In this document: positions 1-9,090 of the stretch, one piece after another
Layout of the letters: each line of letters opens with the position of its first letter
Numbering within the stretch: position 1 is the first letter of the stretch
NCBI RefSeq assembly: GCF_000283155.1
Contig: NW_004454170.1
Coordinates: 15,619,984 to 15,683,983, forward strand
Length of the DNA: 64,000 bases
Direction: 5' to 3'
Origin: Ceratotherium simum simum
Taxonomy: Eukaryota > Chordata > Mammalia > Perissodactyla > Rhinocerotidae
The notes under the pieces: generated by a model
Seen by the model: the letters and a program-made list of their open reading frames with translations, nothing else
What the model was told of the DNA's origin: nothing
The model's database searches: none
Made by a program: the position numbers and the translations under genes

Positions 1-440
1 GGCTAAGTTTTTGGTTCTCCCCACCTGGAAAGGCTTGAGGGTAAAGTGGGGATTGGGCAAGCAGTGAGAAATCCCTCAATTTGATTAGTTTTATAAATCC
101 ATACCAGACTCAAGCTGCCCTAAGAGGGTCTAGACAGTCCTAGAATCAGTTCCAGGTACCAAAAAGAAATTAAATTCCCTTTGGGTGTAGGTTCCAAGAA
201 TTCCAGGACAAAATTGGACCTCCTAGGATTTTGTCTTGTTAGTGAACCATGTGGAAAGGGCATCACCCTAGGATAGTGGAGCAGCAAGACTGAAAAGGCC
301 TGGCTCTTGAGTATAATCTCACAGAACAGAGCTGCCCTACCAGTCTTGGACTGCCTCTCTCTGGACTGTTTTGTGAGAGAGAAATAGAATTCCTTCTCGT
401 TTAAATTGTTGTAAATCTGGCCTTCTGTTACAAACCTATA
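1..440 (+). repeat. Old repeat 3' end of the 'gagagaaataaacttct...' type (approximate)
   Basis: The segment near 320-440 (inactive 'agctgcccta...gagagaaatagaattcct...ttgttacaaacc') resembles the 3' terminal part of an old mammalian interspersed repeat that ends in an AAATAAA-like stretch and a 'tgttacag' motif. Similar endings occur at 20380-20480 and 61580-61682. The left part is too diverged to assign. The open frame on the minus strand at 120-446 has no coding features. Confidence 0.4.
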
Positions 441-589
441 TCCCAATTAATATACCTGTTAAATAGAACAGAAATCAGTAGAGGTAAGAGAGTCACTTAG
501 CCAAAGGCTAGACTATAATATTCTAGGATTTACTCTGATGTACTCTGATTCTGAAGGTGTTCCGGGCTCTGAAAGGGATTCTTTTACCT

Positions 590-955
590 ATTTATTAACT
601 CATTCATGCAGTGAATATTTACTCAGTGTCCACTATATATCAGGCACTATGCTAGGCGTTCCAGAAATAACTTTGAACAAGACAGTTGTGTACCTGCCTC
701 ATGGTGCTAACGCATTAAAGTGAGAAACAGACAAAACACATACATAACATATGATAAATGCTGAGAGAAAGGGGGCTATTGGAGTATACAGGCCAAGCCT
801 ATAGGATTCAGGGAATGCTTCTCAGCGAAAATGATCTCTAAGGTGAGATCTGAAAGAGATGGAATTAGAAGTAGTAGAAGAAGAGGATGGGGGCGGGGGA
901 GAGAGCAATCCAGGCAGAGGGAACAGAACAGGGGAAGGCCCAGGGTTTAAGAGGG
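590..955 (-). repeat. L2 LINE 3' fragment
   Basis: Read on the plus strand it starts with the reverse complement of the L2 3' end (cattcatgcagtgaatatttac, then a caggcactatgctagg motif). It continues through the 'gaacaagacag...cctcatgg' block and the 'aggcagagggaacag' block near 913-930. The order of blocks is that of a minus-strand L2. It is strongly diverged and not functional. Confidence 0.75.
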
Positions 956-1563
956 ATCACAGAGTGAACAGAATCCCAGGCATGGCCCACTAGTTCCCCA
1001 AATATGCCAAATAGGCTGGTACTGTACATTTTTCCCAAAAAAGAAGTAGTGCTATATCTTCACTTTTTGAGCACTAATTTGTCTTAATTGTATAACATAC
1101 TAACTGGACGTATGTCCCTTGGAAAGATGAGGCATGCTTTTGCTAAATTTTATATAATCCCATAATCCCTCAAATAATCTTCTGTGAAGGGTCAGGTAAA
1201 CAAGTAACTATTTTAATGACTTGAACAGAACACATACCCTGTGTAAGGCGCTGAAGTGCACGTACCAGTCCTGGATCTAAAGTAAGGGAGCCAAACAGGG
1301 AATGAACAAAGTAAGCAGGCAAGAGGGAGAGGCGTGATTTCGGGCTTCCATGGAACCATCAGACTCTGCACTCCAAATCAGGATGTTTGGAGTGTTACAG
1401 TGTATGCCACTTAGAACAGTCATCCTAGCACATCCCAGTGAGAGTCTGGCCCACGTCTGGGGGCAGGAATAGAGGCTGGATGGAAGGGCTTCTTTCAAGT
1501 CCCACCTTGGAAATACTTGGTGTTAGTGTTCTCCCTAACCAGGGAACGGGAGAGAAGACCAGA
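956..1563. other. Unique AT-rich DNA, no gene seen
   Basis: There is no open frame with coding character and no clear repeat. Several short frames near 1277-1500 overlap each other on the minus strand and have no homology I recognise. Confidence 0.5.
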
Positions 1564-1579
1564 TAGTGGGATCTCTTTT

Positions 1580-1865
1580 TTTTTTTTTTTGTGAGGGGGG
1601 TCAGCCCCAAGTAAACCACTGCGCATAACCTCCCCTTTTTACTAAGGAAACCCGACCAACTATTGCCAATCTTCCTCCTTTTTTTTCCCCCCAAAGCCCC
1701 AGTAGATAGTTGTATGTCATAGCTGCACATCCTTCTAGTTGCTGTATGTGGGACTCGGCCTCAGGATGGACGGAGAAGTGGTGCCTCGATGCGCACCCGG
1801 GATCCGAACCCGGGCCACCAGCATTGCAGCGCGCGCACTTAACCACCAAGCCACAGGGCCGGCCC
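1580..1865 (-). mobile_element. ERE SINE (tRNA-derived equine repetitive element)
   Basis: A complete minus-strand SINE. The poly-T at 1580-1590 is its A-tail, and the GGCCGGCCC-type 5' end lies at 1855-1865. The tRNA-like head has a B-box remnant (reverse complement of gatccgaaccc at 1801-1811). It is flanked by a perfect 16-bp target duplication, tagtgggatctctttt, at 1564-1579 and 1866-1881. The 3' half lacks the doubled 'gctaacatctg' module seen in most other copies in this window, so it belongs to a different subfamily. It splits surrounding old DNA that resumes at 1882. Confidence 0.93.
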
Positions 1866-1881
1866 TAGTGGGATCTCTTTT

Positions 1882-2060
1882 GAGGAGAGAAAAAAGCAAC
1901 TAAATGCTCTGAGCCTCCTGAAGGAGACTTGAAGTACCAACGGAATTTCCAGGTGGTGGGGAAGAGGTTTAGGGAAGCAGGGCAGGAGCAAAGAAGAGAG
2001 CAGTCCAAGCAGAGGGAAAGGCATGAGCCCAAGCTTAGAGGTCAAATATGAGGTCGTCAT
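1882..2060 (-). repeat. Probable L2 fragment
   Basis: The block 'gcaggagcaaagaagagagcagtccaagcagaggg' (quoted in parts: gcaggagcaaag / agtccaagcagaggg) at about 1982-2020 resembles the minus-strand L2 'ttccaggcagagggaacagc' segment. The ERE at 1580 interrupts this older sequence. Edges are uncertain. Confidence 0.4.
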
Positions 2061-2369
2061 AGACCAGGCAGAGGGAAGGAGGCCGCCCAGGCCAACCACC
2101 CAACCTCGGCACATGCACCTCGTGTGCCCACTGCACCTCTCATGGACTCTCTCACCAGAGCATTCCATGAGTCGTATTGATGGAAATATGTAACTTCACC
2201 CAGTGTAGACTGTCCAAGTTCCTCTGTGCTAGGGTGGTTTGTTTGAGATTTACATCCCTTGGGATTATGTACAACTCAGTCACCGTAGCATGATTATCAC
2301 CTATTTGCAGGTATAAATATTTTTATATTGGTAGTCACTAACGCTTTCTGCCACTTTGCGGTGATTCTA

Positions 2370-2535
2370 CATACATAGTTCCCTTCATCCTCACTATGAC
2401 CCCCAAAAGTAGAAGTATTACTATCTCCATTTTATGACCTAAGAAACTGAAATGTCAAGACTACAAAGACAAAATAAATGCTGGAGCCAGGTCTTGAACC
2501 CAAGTCTTTTGACTCCAAATATCATGCTGGCTTCA
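2370..2535 (-). repeat. MIR SINE
   Basis: Reverse complement of the MIR core and tail. It has 'ctccattttatgacctaagaaactgaaa' (the usual ttttacagatgaggaaactga block) at about 2424-2452, then 'gagccaggtcttgaaccca' from the tRNA-like part at about 2485-2503. Diverged, inactive. Confidence 0.8.
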
Positions 2536-2784
2536 AAGAAAATACATTTTTATTCTTGGAACATTTGTTTACATCTTTGCTGTTGCTTATATTATTTAGG
2601 ACTTGTGGCACCTTATGAACTACATTAGTTCTTCACACCCATTAGTAATTAGAGGTGCATTCACACAGTTGCCAACACTCAAGAATTACATCCTTACTGG
2701 CTCCTGCATGAGTATCTTATCCTTTCCACTCCCGGGCCCACTGTCCTGGTCCAGGTTCGTAGCACTTGGCACGATGGCCCCATT

Positions 2785-3390
2785 CGTTCATTCATACAAT
2801 CACGCAGACAGCCTTTATGCTCTAGGTACTGTGCTAGGTGCTGGGCATGCTGTGGAAATCAATACAGAGTCCCTGCTTTCAAAGAACTTACAGTCTAGGG
2901 ATGAGAGAGACAAGTAAATAGGACTTACAAAGAACATGAGAATGCCATAATGGAGCAGGCACATGGTGGGGCCCCTAGCATCGAGGGGAGGCACTGAATC
3001 CAGAGTCAAGGAGTCAGGGATGTCTAAAGCTGAGACTTTCGTGGGAAGCAAAAGTTAGCAGATGAAAAGAGGGAGAAATGCTCAGTTCAGGAAAAGGAAT
3101 GGCAGGAGCAAAGGCATGGATGCTGAAGAGAACAAAGCAATTTCACCGCTAGAACTGAGTATAGTCTGATATGCCTGGAGGATGAGTGCAATGGGAAGGC
3201 GTTGTTGAGGGATGAGGGAAGGGTCAGAGATGAGGGAAGGGTCAGATCATGAAGCGTTTGGGAGCTATGTTACAGATTCTGGACTTTATCCTGGGACAAT
3301 GGAGACCATCGAAGATTTCATACGGTAGAGTTACACGAGAATACTCGGATTTTAAAAGGATCTGACTGTGATATGCAGAAAGGAGTAAAG
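2785..3390 (-). repeat. L2 LINE 3' fragment, about 600 bp
   Basis: It starts with 'gttcattcatacaatca', then 'gtactgtgctaggtgctggg', 'gagtccctgctttcaaagaacttacagtctag', and later the 'ggactttatcctgggacaatgg' and 'atctgactgtg' blocks, all in minus-strand L2 order. An 18-bp perfect tandem duplication (3211-3246) lies inside it. Confidence 0.8.
3211..3246. repeat. 18-bp perfect tandem duplication
   Basis: The unit gatgagggaagggtcaga occurs at 3211-3228 and again at 3229-3246 with no mismatch. It lies within an old L2 fragment, so it arose after that copy inserted. Confidence 0.95.
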
Positions 3391-3394
3391 CAAC

Positions 3395-3550
3395 ACTGCC
3401 CCCCTAGAAATATAATGTGAGCCACTTATGTAATTTTAACTTTTCCAGAAGCCACATTAAAAAAGTAAAAAGAAACAGGTGAAATTAATATTTATTAATT
3501 AACTAAGTTTACTAATTTTAATAATACAGTTTATTTAACCCACAGTATTA
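3395..3550 (+). repeat. Probable hAT-type DNA transposon fragment
   Basis: The string 'tataatgtgagccacttatg', followed by 'agaagccacattaaaaaagtaaaaag' and 'aacaggtgaaattaat', matches my memory of a mammalian hAT-Charlie-related non-autonomous element. The other terminus is missing. The exact family is uncertain. Confidence 0.55.
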
Positions 3551-3639
3551 GAGAGAGGTGTGGAGAGAAGTGAACACACTGGAGAAGCATTCAGGAAGGG
3601 GAACAGCAAAAGTCTGTTACAGGAGAGGACTCACTTAAC

Positions 3640-4591
3640 TTGAGTTCACTTTACACACTAGGATCAAACTAATCTTCCCGAAATACAGCTCTAATTAAGA
3701 TACTCCCTTGTTTTAATTTTTCCATTTTTTGCTTTTTGCCTACCAAATAAAGCCCAAACTCTTTAGCCAACAGTGGACCCTGCCTTTTCTCCAGCATCTG
3801 CATCCTCCCCTCCACACAGCTGGGCCTCTTTACTCCCACCTGTGGACCCGACGTCTAAGACCAGTCATAACCTTATGCAGAAGGAATGAAGAGACCTCGG
3901 CTCAGCACTCTGGAATGGAGCACCAAACCATTCCTACTGCTGGTCAGGCCCCGTGTTCCAGGTCTGACTCTGGCTTGGAAATCTGCCTGGTCCCTCTGGG
4001 GGTGGTGCCCTGATTCTTGCTTTCCATTCCACTTTCCTCCCAGAGCTTGGAAGTCTGCCCGTGAACCTGAGCTTAGCGGCTGGAGCCTGCTAACTGCTGA
4101 CAGACTTCCTTATTCCCTCATTCCTGGCTACATTTCTCAGTGCCACCTGTTCCTAGATTCCCAGTACCAGCACCTCACCTCCCAGCCTTAAGACCTCCCA
4201 ATTCCAACTCTACTTGCCTGGGTGACCGCCCATCATCTGTTGCCATATTCCTCTGCATATTCCTTCCAATGCCTTTTCTGCCAGCCTAGACTTCCTCGCA
4301 ACTCCTGCCTCATCCCTGGGGGGCAGATCTAGCCTCTGCTAGTTTGCCCTGTCTTTTGCAGTGAACAGGGCCGTTTCTAACAATATCTTGAGCTATGACA
4401 ATGGACATTCAAGGCCCTACCACTGAGACTTCTGTCTCTCTGAGCTTGTGTACCCTTTACTCCAGTCAAAAGAATCTCATGGTCGTTTGCTATTCGTGCC
4501 CCACGCTTACAGACCTCCCAGATTTATTCCTGCCAACTTCAGCCTGGAAAGGGCTTTCTCCTATTCTGTCCCCATTTACTGAAGAATTTTT
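3640..4591 (+). repeat. L2 LINE fragment (left part)
   Basis: L2-like plus-strand order: 'ataaagcccaaactctttagcc' near 3749, a C/T-rich stretch, and the 'cttccaatgccttttctgcc' block at 4263-4282. The short open frames at 3729-4191 are by-products of the C/T-rich sequence. It is interrupted by the ERE at 4592 and resumes at 4854. Confidence 0.6.
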
Positions 4592-4840
4592 TTTTTTTTT
4601 TTGGTGAGGAAGATTAGCCCTGAGCTAACATCTGTTCCCAATCCTCCTCTTTTTCCTGAGGAAGATTGGGCCTGGGCTAACATCTGTGCCCATCTTCCTC
4701 TACTTTATATGTGGGACGACTACAACAGCATGACTTGATAAGCAGTGTGTAGGTCCGCACCCAGGATCTGAACCCATGAACCCCGGGCCGCCGAAGTGGA
4801 GCACGTGAACTTAAGCACTATGCTACTGGGCCAGCCCCTG
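4592..4840 (-). mobile_element. ERE SINE
   Basis: Minus-strand copy: poly-T tail from 4592, the doubled module (gaggaagattagccctgagc, then gaggaagattgggcctgggc), and the gggccagcccc 5' end at 4828-4838. The target duplication is ctgaagaattttt (4579-4591) versus ctgaggaattttt (4841-4853), one mismatch in 13. The mismatch suggests it is older than the copy at 1580. Confidence 0.92.
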
Positions 4841-4853
4841 CTGAGGAATTTTT

Positions 4854-5075
4854 AATAAATATTAAGCCCCAAAATATGACAATCCATAATCTCCTCCCCA
4901 CGCTGACTGGAAATTACATCTCCCTCCTTCAGATACCTCCACAGACTCCCTCCTCAGAGCCCGTGGCTCATTATCTGGACTTCCATTATGGATTTTATTG
5001 CATTCTTCCTTATTTTAAATGTCTTATCTCCCTACGAATATAAATAAACATCTTGAGAATAAGATCCATGTCTGA
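4854..5075 (+). repeat. L2 LINE fragment (right part, 3' end)
   Basis: Continuation of the L2-like sequence after the ERE: 'tcttatctccctacgaatataaa' and 'cttgagaataagatccatgtctg' correspond to the L2 3' region that normally reads 'ctccatgagggcagggactttgtctg'. Confidence 0.55.
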
Positions 5076-6770
5076 TTACTTAGCAAAGCAAAATAGCTGG
5101 AGGAGAGGGAAACAGAGACATGGCTCAATTTTGCAAAATGAGTAATGGTTCATGGAGGATTATAACTGAACAAGCTCGCTGTGTCAAGTGCCTGCTTAGC
5201 ATCCTCAGTCAAATCATTCCTGAAACATGGGAGATAAGGGCTCCCTGAGATAAGGAAATTCCCTGCGAGTTCCTTAGGTAATAATATTATTCTATCTATA
5301 TGTTCCTTGTCTTCTTCCTTTTTGCCTCTCTATTTGGAATTATCTCTTTGCATTTCCCCTCCTCTACCTCATCTATGTCTCTGTCTCGCTCTCTGTGAAT
5401 GCATCTGGAAGCCCCCATTCCCTACCCCAAGGTTCAATGGTTCCCAAAAACAGAGCTGGAATAAATTCAGTCACCCAGTTCAGATCCCTTCAGTTCTTCC
5501 TTTCAGCACCTACTGGGTCCACAAGTGTGACGAAAGGGGACCCACAGCTTTCCCAACTGACAGAAGGAAACTTAAGGACCCAGGGAATACGGCTATGCAC
5601 TGCCCCCTCGCCCCGCCCCGCCCCGGCTATCTTTTAAAAATTCAGTGGTAGTGGAAAAGGCACGGGTAGAAAAACCAGACTGACAAGTGGGTGCTTCTGT
5701 TTCTGATGAAGGTGGGCAGAGTTAATTCTTGCACCCTGTACAACACTTAGCCTCTTGTTCCCTGTATAGCAGTACATCTAGACATGGAGATCCTACTGCC
5801 CTCTTATTTTATCTTACTGCCTCCTATGCCACAGTGTGGTGGGAGAGAGTTAAGCAGATTGTGCATCATTATTTTGCACTCATTTTCCAGCTTTCCTCTT
5901 AGGAGCTCTAGATACTTTAGAAAATATGTCAACAATTTCACCAAATGCCTGTATTGTAGCTAGAGCACATTACCAACAAAAATAAAATAATTATATCCAC
6001 CCACCACAATGTCTGTTCTACCTGCATTATTCTGTAATATTAGACATCTAAGTGGCTTTCATGTCTACTATGCCTGTTCAACTGTAGAAATACGTAGTGC
6101 CAAATCGTAGGCCATGAGATCTGAAGGCCCAGTGGTCAGGAGTCCTACGATGCTAGAAAAACATCAAAATATCAGGTCTGATGAAGAAGCATTTAACTAT
6201 GATTAAACATGCTTCAAAGGGCTTTCAAGTGGTTAGTCATTCCTCCCTGCTTCCCTGCCTGGGCGCTGAGCTTCACTTCCCTGGTGAAGCTATAGGCGCT
6301 GAGTTTCCTTTAGAAGCATTAAGAAGATTCTCTCTTGCCTCATAGATTTGACAGGGCAGCAGAGTTGATGATAACCTCCCAAAATCCCATGTGTCTGGGT
6401 TGAGGTGAAATGGCCTAGCCCTGTCTTCCAGATGCTTTGCCTGGAACTGGAACCCTGGTATCCTTGTGGCAGGTACCTGGGGACAGAAGGCCATCAGGAG
6501 ACAGTCCTTATAATTAGAACCCATATTCTTTTCTGGCCCAGCACAGGTTGAAAATAACTTTTAAGGTGTGGCACAAGAATTACTCTATTGATTGGCTTCA
6601 GAGCTGATGGCTCCTGGAGCTGATGGGGGAGGGGGAAGGAGGGAGATGATATGAGCATCATTTATTTATGTATCAGATGCCCAGAAGCTAAAACACAGAG
6701 AGTACTTTAAGAATAAAAACAGAAACCAGCTACACAAGTCTGAGAAAACATTATTTTTCTTTCTACTCAA
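5076..6770. other. Unique DNA, no gene seen; small GC-box cluster
   Basis: No coding exon or repeat is recognised. The open frames at 5307-5651 (+) overlap in two frames and end in a C-rich stretch. The one notable item is a CCCCG triplet repeat at about 5609-5626 that looks like three joined Sp1/GC boxes in AT-rich surroundings. Confidence 0.5.
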
Positions 6771-7395
6771 AACAGATTTTTATAATCTTGAGATTGTGAA
6801 TGGGCGTAACGTTTTTAGAGCATAATTCGGCAATATCTATTAATATTAAAAACACACATTCCCTTTGAACAAGTAATGTCACTGCTAGGAATTTACCCTA
6901 TGGATATACATGGAACATTTCAACAAAACATATGTACAAGGATGGTCAGTGAAGCATTATTTGTCATAGTTTTAAAATTATATTAAAATGTCCATCAGTA
7001 TAGGGACTGGTTAAATAAAAATGGTACATCCATATAATGGATTACTTTGAATTAGTCAAAAGAATGAGATGGATCTGTGTGTGTCAATATGGAAAGATTT
7101 CTAGGACACACCATTAAAAGAAAAAAGCCAGGTCCAGAACAGTGTATATAGTGTGATCCCTTATGTGTCAAAATACACATATGTATGTGGAGATGGGCAC
7201 ATAATTACATTCAGGCGTATGCATGAAGAATCTCAAGAAATGGTTAGCAGTGGTTAACTCTGAGTAACGGACTTGAGATGGGGTAGAGAAACGTCCTAAC
7301 AGGGTACGGTGGCATTTGAGAGAGAGATCGGGGACCAGTTTTTTGTATTCCCCATTATTAAAAATACTAATAAATATTCTATTATTTTAAAGGGT
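6770..7395 (+). repeat. L1/HAL1-type 3' end
   Basis: Old plus-strand L1-lineage 3' part. 'gtcactgctaggaatttacc' and 'atggattactttgaattagtc' are the degenerate C-terminal ORF2 region. They are followed by the 'cagaacagtgtatatagtgtg' and 'aatggttagcagtggttaac' segments of the 3' UTR. There are many stops; inactive. Confidence 0.8.
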
Positions 7396-8924
7396 TTCTA
7401 AGTTAGTGTCTTCAGCAGCAATTGGGTATGTGGCCAAAGAGGGAAGAAAAAAGAGATTCTGGGCAGAGAGATAGATAATACCCTCAGCGTGCTAAGCTAA
7501 AGAGGAAGTATTCCAGTCCACATAGAGGAAGAACTTGGCCTCTGCAAAAATGTTTACTGAGTATTAGGGTGGAGGGGGAAGTGGAAAGAAGAAGAGTAAT
7601 AATTGCTTTATCTGGGTTTTTAATTGAATTTAATTTTTTCTACTTATTTTACTTTGGAAAAGGGACTTAGATAACTAGCCCTTGCCTGAGAGTATGAGGG
7701 ACCAAAATGCTGTCCCAGCTATCCAGAAAGAGTCAGAAGGAACACTCTTACCTCTTCCCCACCCCACTGGCCAATCAGAAGACTAAAGGAGAGGTGTTTG
7801 GAGGAATGTTGACGAAGCTACTTAGCAATAGGCCTTGAAGTATAAGGAATATAAACCAGCCTTGAAGAACAGACCTTCAAGAGCTGCTGGTAGCTCCGTT
7901 TCTAATGAACAGCATGACTCCTTTGTTTTCTTGGGCCTGGGAAAGAAAAAAAGGCCTTTTGCTTTTTTGCATACAGTCTTGGACTGCAGCTTCATCAATC
8001 CATTTCATGGTCTGAGTTGGTGTTGGCATATGCAATTGTTTATCCAGACAGTGTGAAGAGATAAGGCAAGACTGAGACTCAAGAGTATACTGCACTGAAA
8101 GTCTCACCTGTCACACAACTTCTGTTTGTGATACACATGGAGGCTTTCTATTGGCCAAAATCTACCTCAATGGCTTTCATTAAGGAGCAAGGTTGTCAAC
8201 ATTGATCTGAGTAAAATACCCACTGGCTCTGGCTCGATACAAATCCTATAAAATAAGCATGACTTTAACATTATTTCTACCTGATAGTGATCCCAGGATT
8301 ACCAGTCCCAGGGTAAGCACAGACTTTTCCCCTCTTCTCATTCACCATCCAATCATTCATCGCCAGGGTGTGAGAGGGTGGGTCAGCGACATTATAAACC
8401 TGGATGGATAATCTCTAAATGCTGGAGCTTCTTCAGGGCGTGGACTTTCCCCAGGGCAGGTTACTTCAGCTAGTTACAACACAAGGCTAATGACGCCAAG
8501 GTCATGAGCTTATTTACGCTGAGGGCCAATTCACTTTGATCTGTTTCACGGCCACATCCTGTACCTCTCAGCCTAAACAGCTGTTTCATAAATGGATGCT
8601 TTTGATGACAAGGGGGACTGGTTGAAAGTAAAACAGATGTATTAGTTCAAATTTATCATGCTACTGGAAAAATGACACAAAGCACATTAAAAATATTAAA
8701 ATTACATCACCTGGTGTTTGTTCCAAAGAGATCAGGGAGAAACACCAAGCAGATCTCAAAGATCTGCGTAACTGCTAGATTGGTCATCAGGCAGAAAACA
8801 GCTACATATTCAGACAGCCCATTTCTCCCTAAGAATAAGGCTTTCATACTGACTATGAACCCATTTTTTTACTAAAACAATTCTTTAAAGAAAATTATTT
8901 CATTTAGTATATAAAGAACGTTCT
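7396..8924. other. Unique DNA, no gene seen
   Basis: No repeat or exon is recognised. Overlapping short frames on both strands at 7835-8107 are consistent with chance. Confidence 0.5.
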
Positions 8925-9080
8925 GAGCCAGCCCTGATGGCCTAGCGGTCAAAGTTTGGTGCGCTCCACTTCGGCGGTGGCTCACACAGAAGAACCAGAA
9001 AAACTTACAACTATACACAATAATGTTACTGGTGCTTTGCAGAGGAAAAAAGAAGAAAAAAAGGAGAGGGAAAAAAAAAA
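8925..9080 (+). mobile_element. ERE SINE, short form
   Basis: Plus-strand copy starting gagccagccctgatggcc at 8925. An A-box-like 'tggcctagcggtcaaag' and a 'gctccacttcggcgg' segment follow. The B-box region and much of the body are then missing before an A-rich, A/G-rich tail. The target duplication is aaagaacgttct (8913-8924) versus aaagaatgttct (9079-9090), one mismatch in 12. It is about 155 bp instead of about 230-280 bp, through an internal deletion. Confidence 0.9.
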
Positions 9081-9090
9081 AGAATGTTCT

